5,398 bases of DNA from an uncultured Collinsella sp. (GTDB lineage Bacteria > Actinomycetota > Coriobacteriia > Coriobacteriales > Coriobacteriaceae): positions 1-5,398 of the forward strand of contig CAKUEZ010000132.1 of NCBI GenBank assembly GCA_934646965.1, read 5' to 3'. The notes below the pieces were generated by a model that worked only from the letters and a program-made list of their open reading frames with translations, searched no databases and was not told the DNA's origin. Below are positions 5,191 through 5,398 of the stretch, piece after piece (position 1 is the first letter of the stretch; each line of letters begins with the position of its first letter). The translations under genes and the position numbers were made by a program.

Positions 5191-5204
5191 CGGGTTCGAA
5201 CCCG
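5191..5204. repeat. T-arm palindrome, third extra copy; end of array
   Basis: CGGGTTCGAACCCG is identical to the 4885 copy, but the right flank is AACTTCTC instead of TCGGGG. Repeat similarity ends exactly here. Confidence 0.9.
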
Positions 5205-5398
5205 AACTTCTCTATATATAAGAACGCTTGGCGAACAAAACCTGCCTTTTACCGACGGGAAACAAATAGCTGATGCTTTTGGAGTAAAGTGGCGCTCCAG
5301 AGATGACCGATGCCTTAACACCTATAAACCAGCTGGTCATCGCCAATATCAGAAGCTGCTGCTTCGAATACGGCCTCAGTGAAGCAACTGAGGGTTCT
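5205..5398. other. Less GC-rich region after the array, no certain gene
   Basis: This stretch is clearly richer in A and T than the rest (for example TCTCTATATATAAG at 5209-5222). It holds several small inverted repeats: ACCAGCTGGT (5328-5337), GAAGC/GCTTC (5352-5356 and 5361-5365) and CCTCAGT/ACTGAGG (5374-5380 and 5387-5393). Open frames of about 60 codons exist on both strands (minus strand 5397 to stop at 5212; plus strand to stop near 5382), so none stands out. It may be the upstream region of a gene beyond the window or the edge of acquired DNA. Confidence 0.5.
5303..5398 (+). CDS. Possible start of an unknown gene, cut by the window end
   Basis: ATG at 5303 opens a frame of 32 codons that stays open to the last base; the first residues are MTDALTPINQLVIANI. 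An in-frame stop at 5285 makes this ATG the only usable start. No good Shine-Dalgarno site is visible, since GGAG at 5281-5284 is 18 bases away. A frame this short can be open by chance, and inverted repeats run through it. I do not recognise the sequence. Confidence 0.25.
   Translation, partial: MTDALTPINQLVIANIRSCCFEYGLSEATEGS

Larger units (their letters stand above)
4814..5204 (+). repeat. Array of tRNA-tail, terminator and hairpin-linker modules
   Basis: Two module types alternate, each beginning with GAACCC. T modules (4814-4891, 4990-5069, 5119-5197; 78, 80 and 79 bases) hold the tRNA 3' tail, its flank ATAGAA, an intrinsic terminator, GTTGCC, and a half palindrome GGGTTC. L modules (4892-4989, 98 bases; 5070-5118, 49 bases) begin GAACCCGTCGGGG and end with the 29 bases found at 4960-4988 and 5089-5117. 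T modules 2 and 3 match base for base from 4990-5056 and 5119-5184, except one A in a run. A third L module seems cut short after 5204. The function is unknown. It could be a tRNA-seeded repeat family, scars of site-specific integration at the T-arm, or tandem duplication. Confidence 0.85.

Noticed and set aside
4814..5204. CRISPR array
   Set aside because: Copies are too few, spacing is uneven (176 and 129 bases), and the spacers are themselves repeats containing terminators and tRNA pieces.
4764..5321. Minus-strand frames of 115-185 codons with GGPSGVRTLDLGIKS- and GFEPWTLGLK-like peptides
   Set aside because: These peptides are the antisense translation of the tRNA-Lys gene and its tail copies, a well-known false-protein artefact. 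The repeated peptide blocks only reflect the DNA repeats.
4924..5382. 152-codon plus-strand frame across the array
   Set aside because: It runs through linkers, tRNA tails and three-fold repeated palindromes, has no ribosome site, and repeats the same peptide because of the DNA repeats.
5212..5397. Minus-strand frame of 61 codons entering from the window end
   Set aside because: It has no start with a ribosome site, no recognisable motif, and a competing plus-strand frame of the same length, so it cannot be separated from chance.

Overview
The window is GC-rich bacterial DNA with Shine-Dalgarno-led, tightly packed genes. GTG starts are common, purC is of the long type, and a basic two-helix membrane protein is coupled to it. 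Together with codon usage this suggests an actinobacterium of the class Coriobacteriia, most likely Collinsella or a relative. That assignment is an inference from gene order and style; no rRNA or other marker is present.

Layout. 1-204 is the C-terminal DNA-binding domain of an OmpR/PhoB-type response regulator, cut by the window edge. Twelve bases later comes its partner, a membrane sensor histidine kinase (217-1782), which carries an 18-bp-arm inverted repeat in its first codons. After a 109-base gap with a small hairpin comes purC (1892-2779, SAICAR synthase of purine synthesis). It abuts a small membrane protein of unknown function (2780-3355), and an intrinsic terminator (3386-3417) closes this unit. 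A family M29 metallo-aminopeptidase follows (3449-4729). A tRNA-Lys(TTT) gene with encoded CCA (4758-4833) starts 28 bases later, driven by a promoter that overlaps the end of the peptidase gene. A terminator at 4842-4872 serves both.

The unusual part is 4808-5204. The last 20 bases of the tRNA, plus its 3' flank, recur twice more (4990 and 5119), and each copy is again followed by its own intrinsic terminator. Between the copies lie GC-rich linkers full of short hairpins, two of them with GNRA-type tetraloops. The 12-bp palindrome GGGTTCGAACCC, which is the tRNA T-arm itself, reappears after each terminator. The array thus alternates two kinds of module, both starting with GAACCC. It looks like a repeat family or recombination scar seeded by the tRNA T-arm. 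No integrase is present in the window.

Beyond 5204 the DNA is less GC-rich and dense in small inverted repeats. It holds no gene that can be called with confidence; one weak reading frame runs off the end.

Functionally, the response regulator and kinase form one signalling pair. purC and the membrane protein form a translationally adjacent pair. The peptidase and tRNA are housekeeping genes sharing a terminator. I see no functional link that unites all of them.
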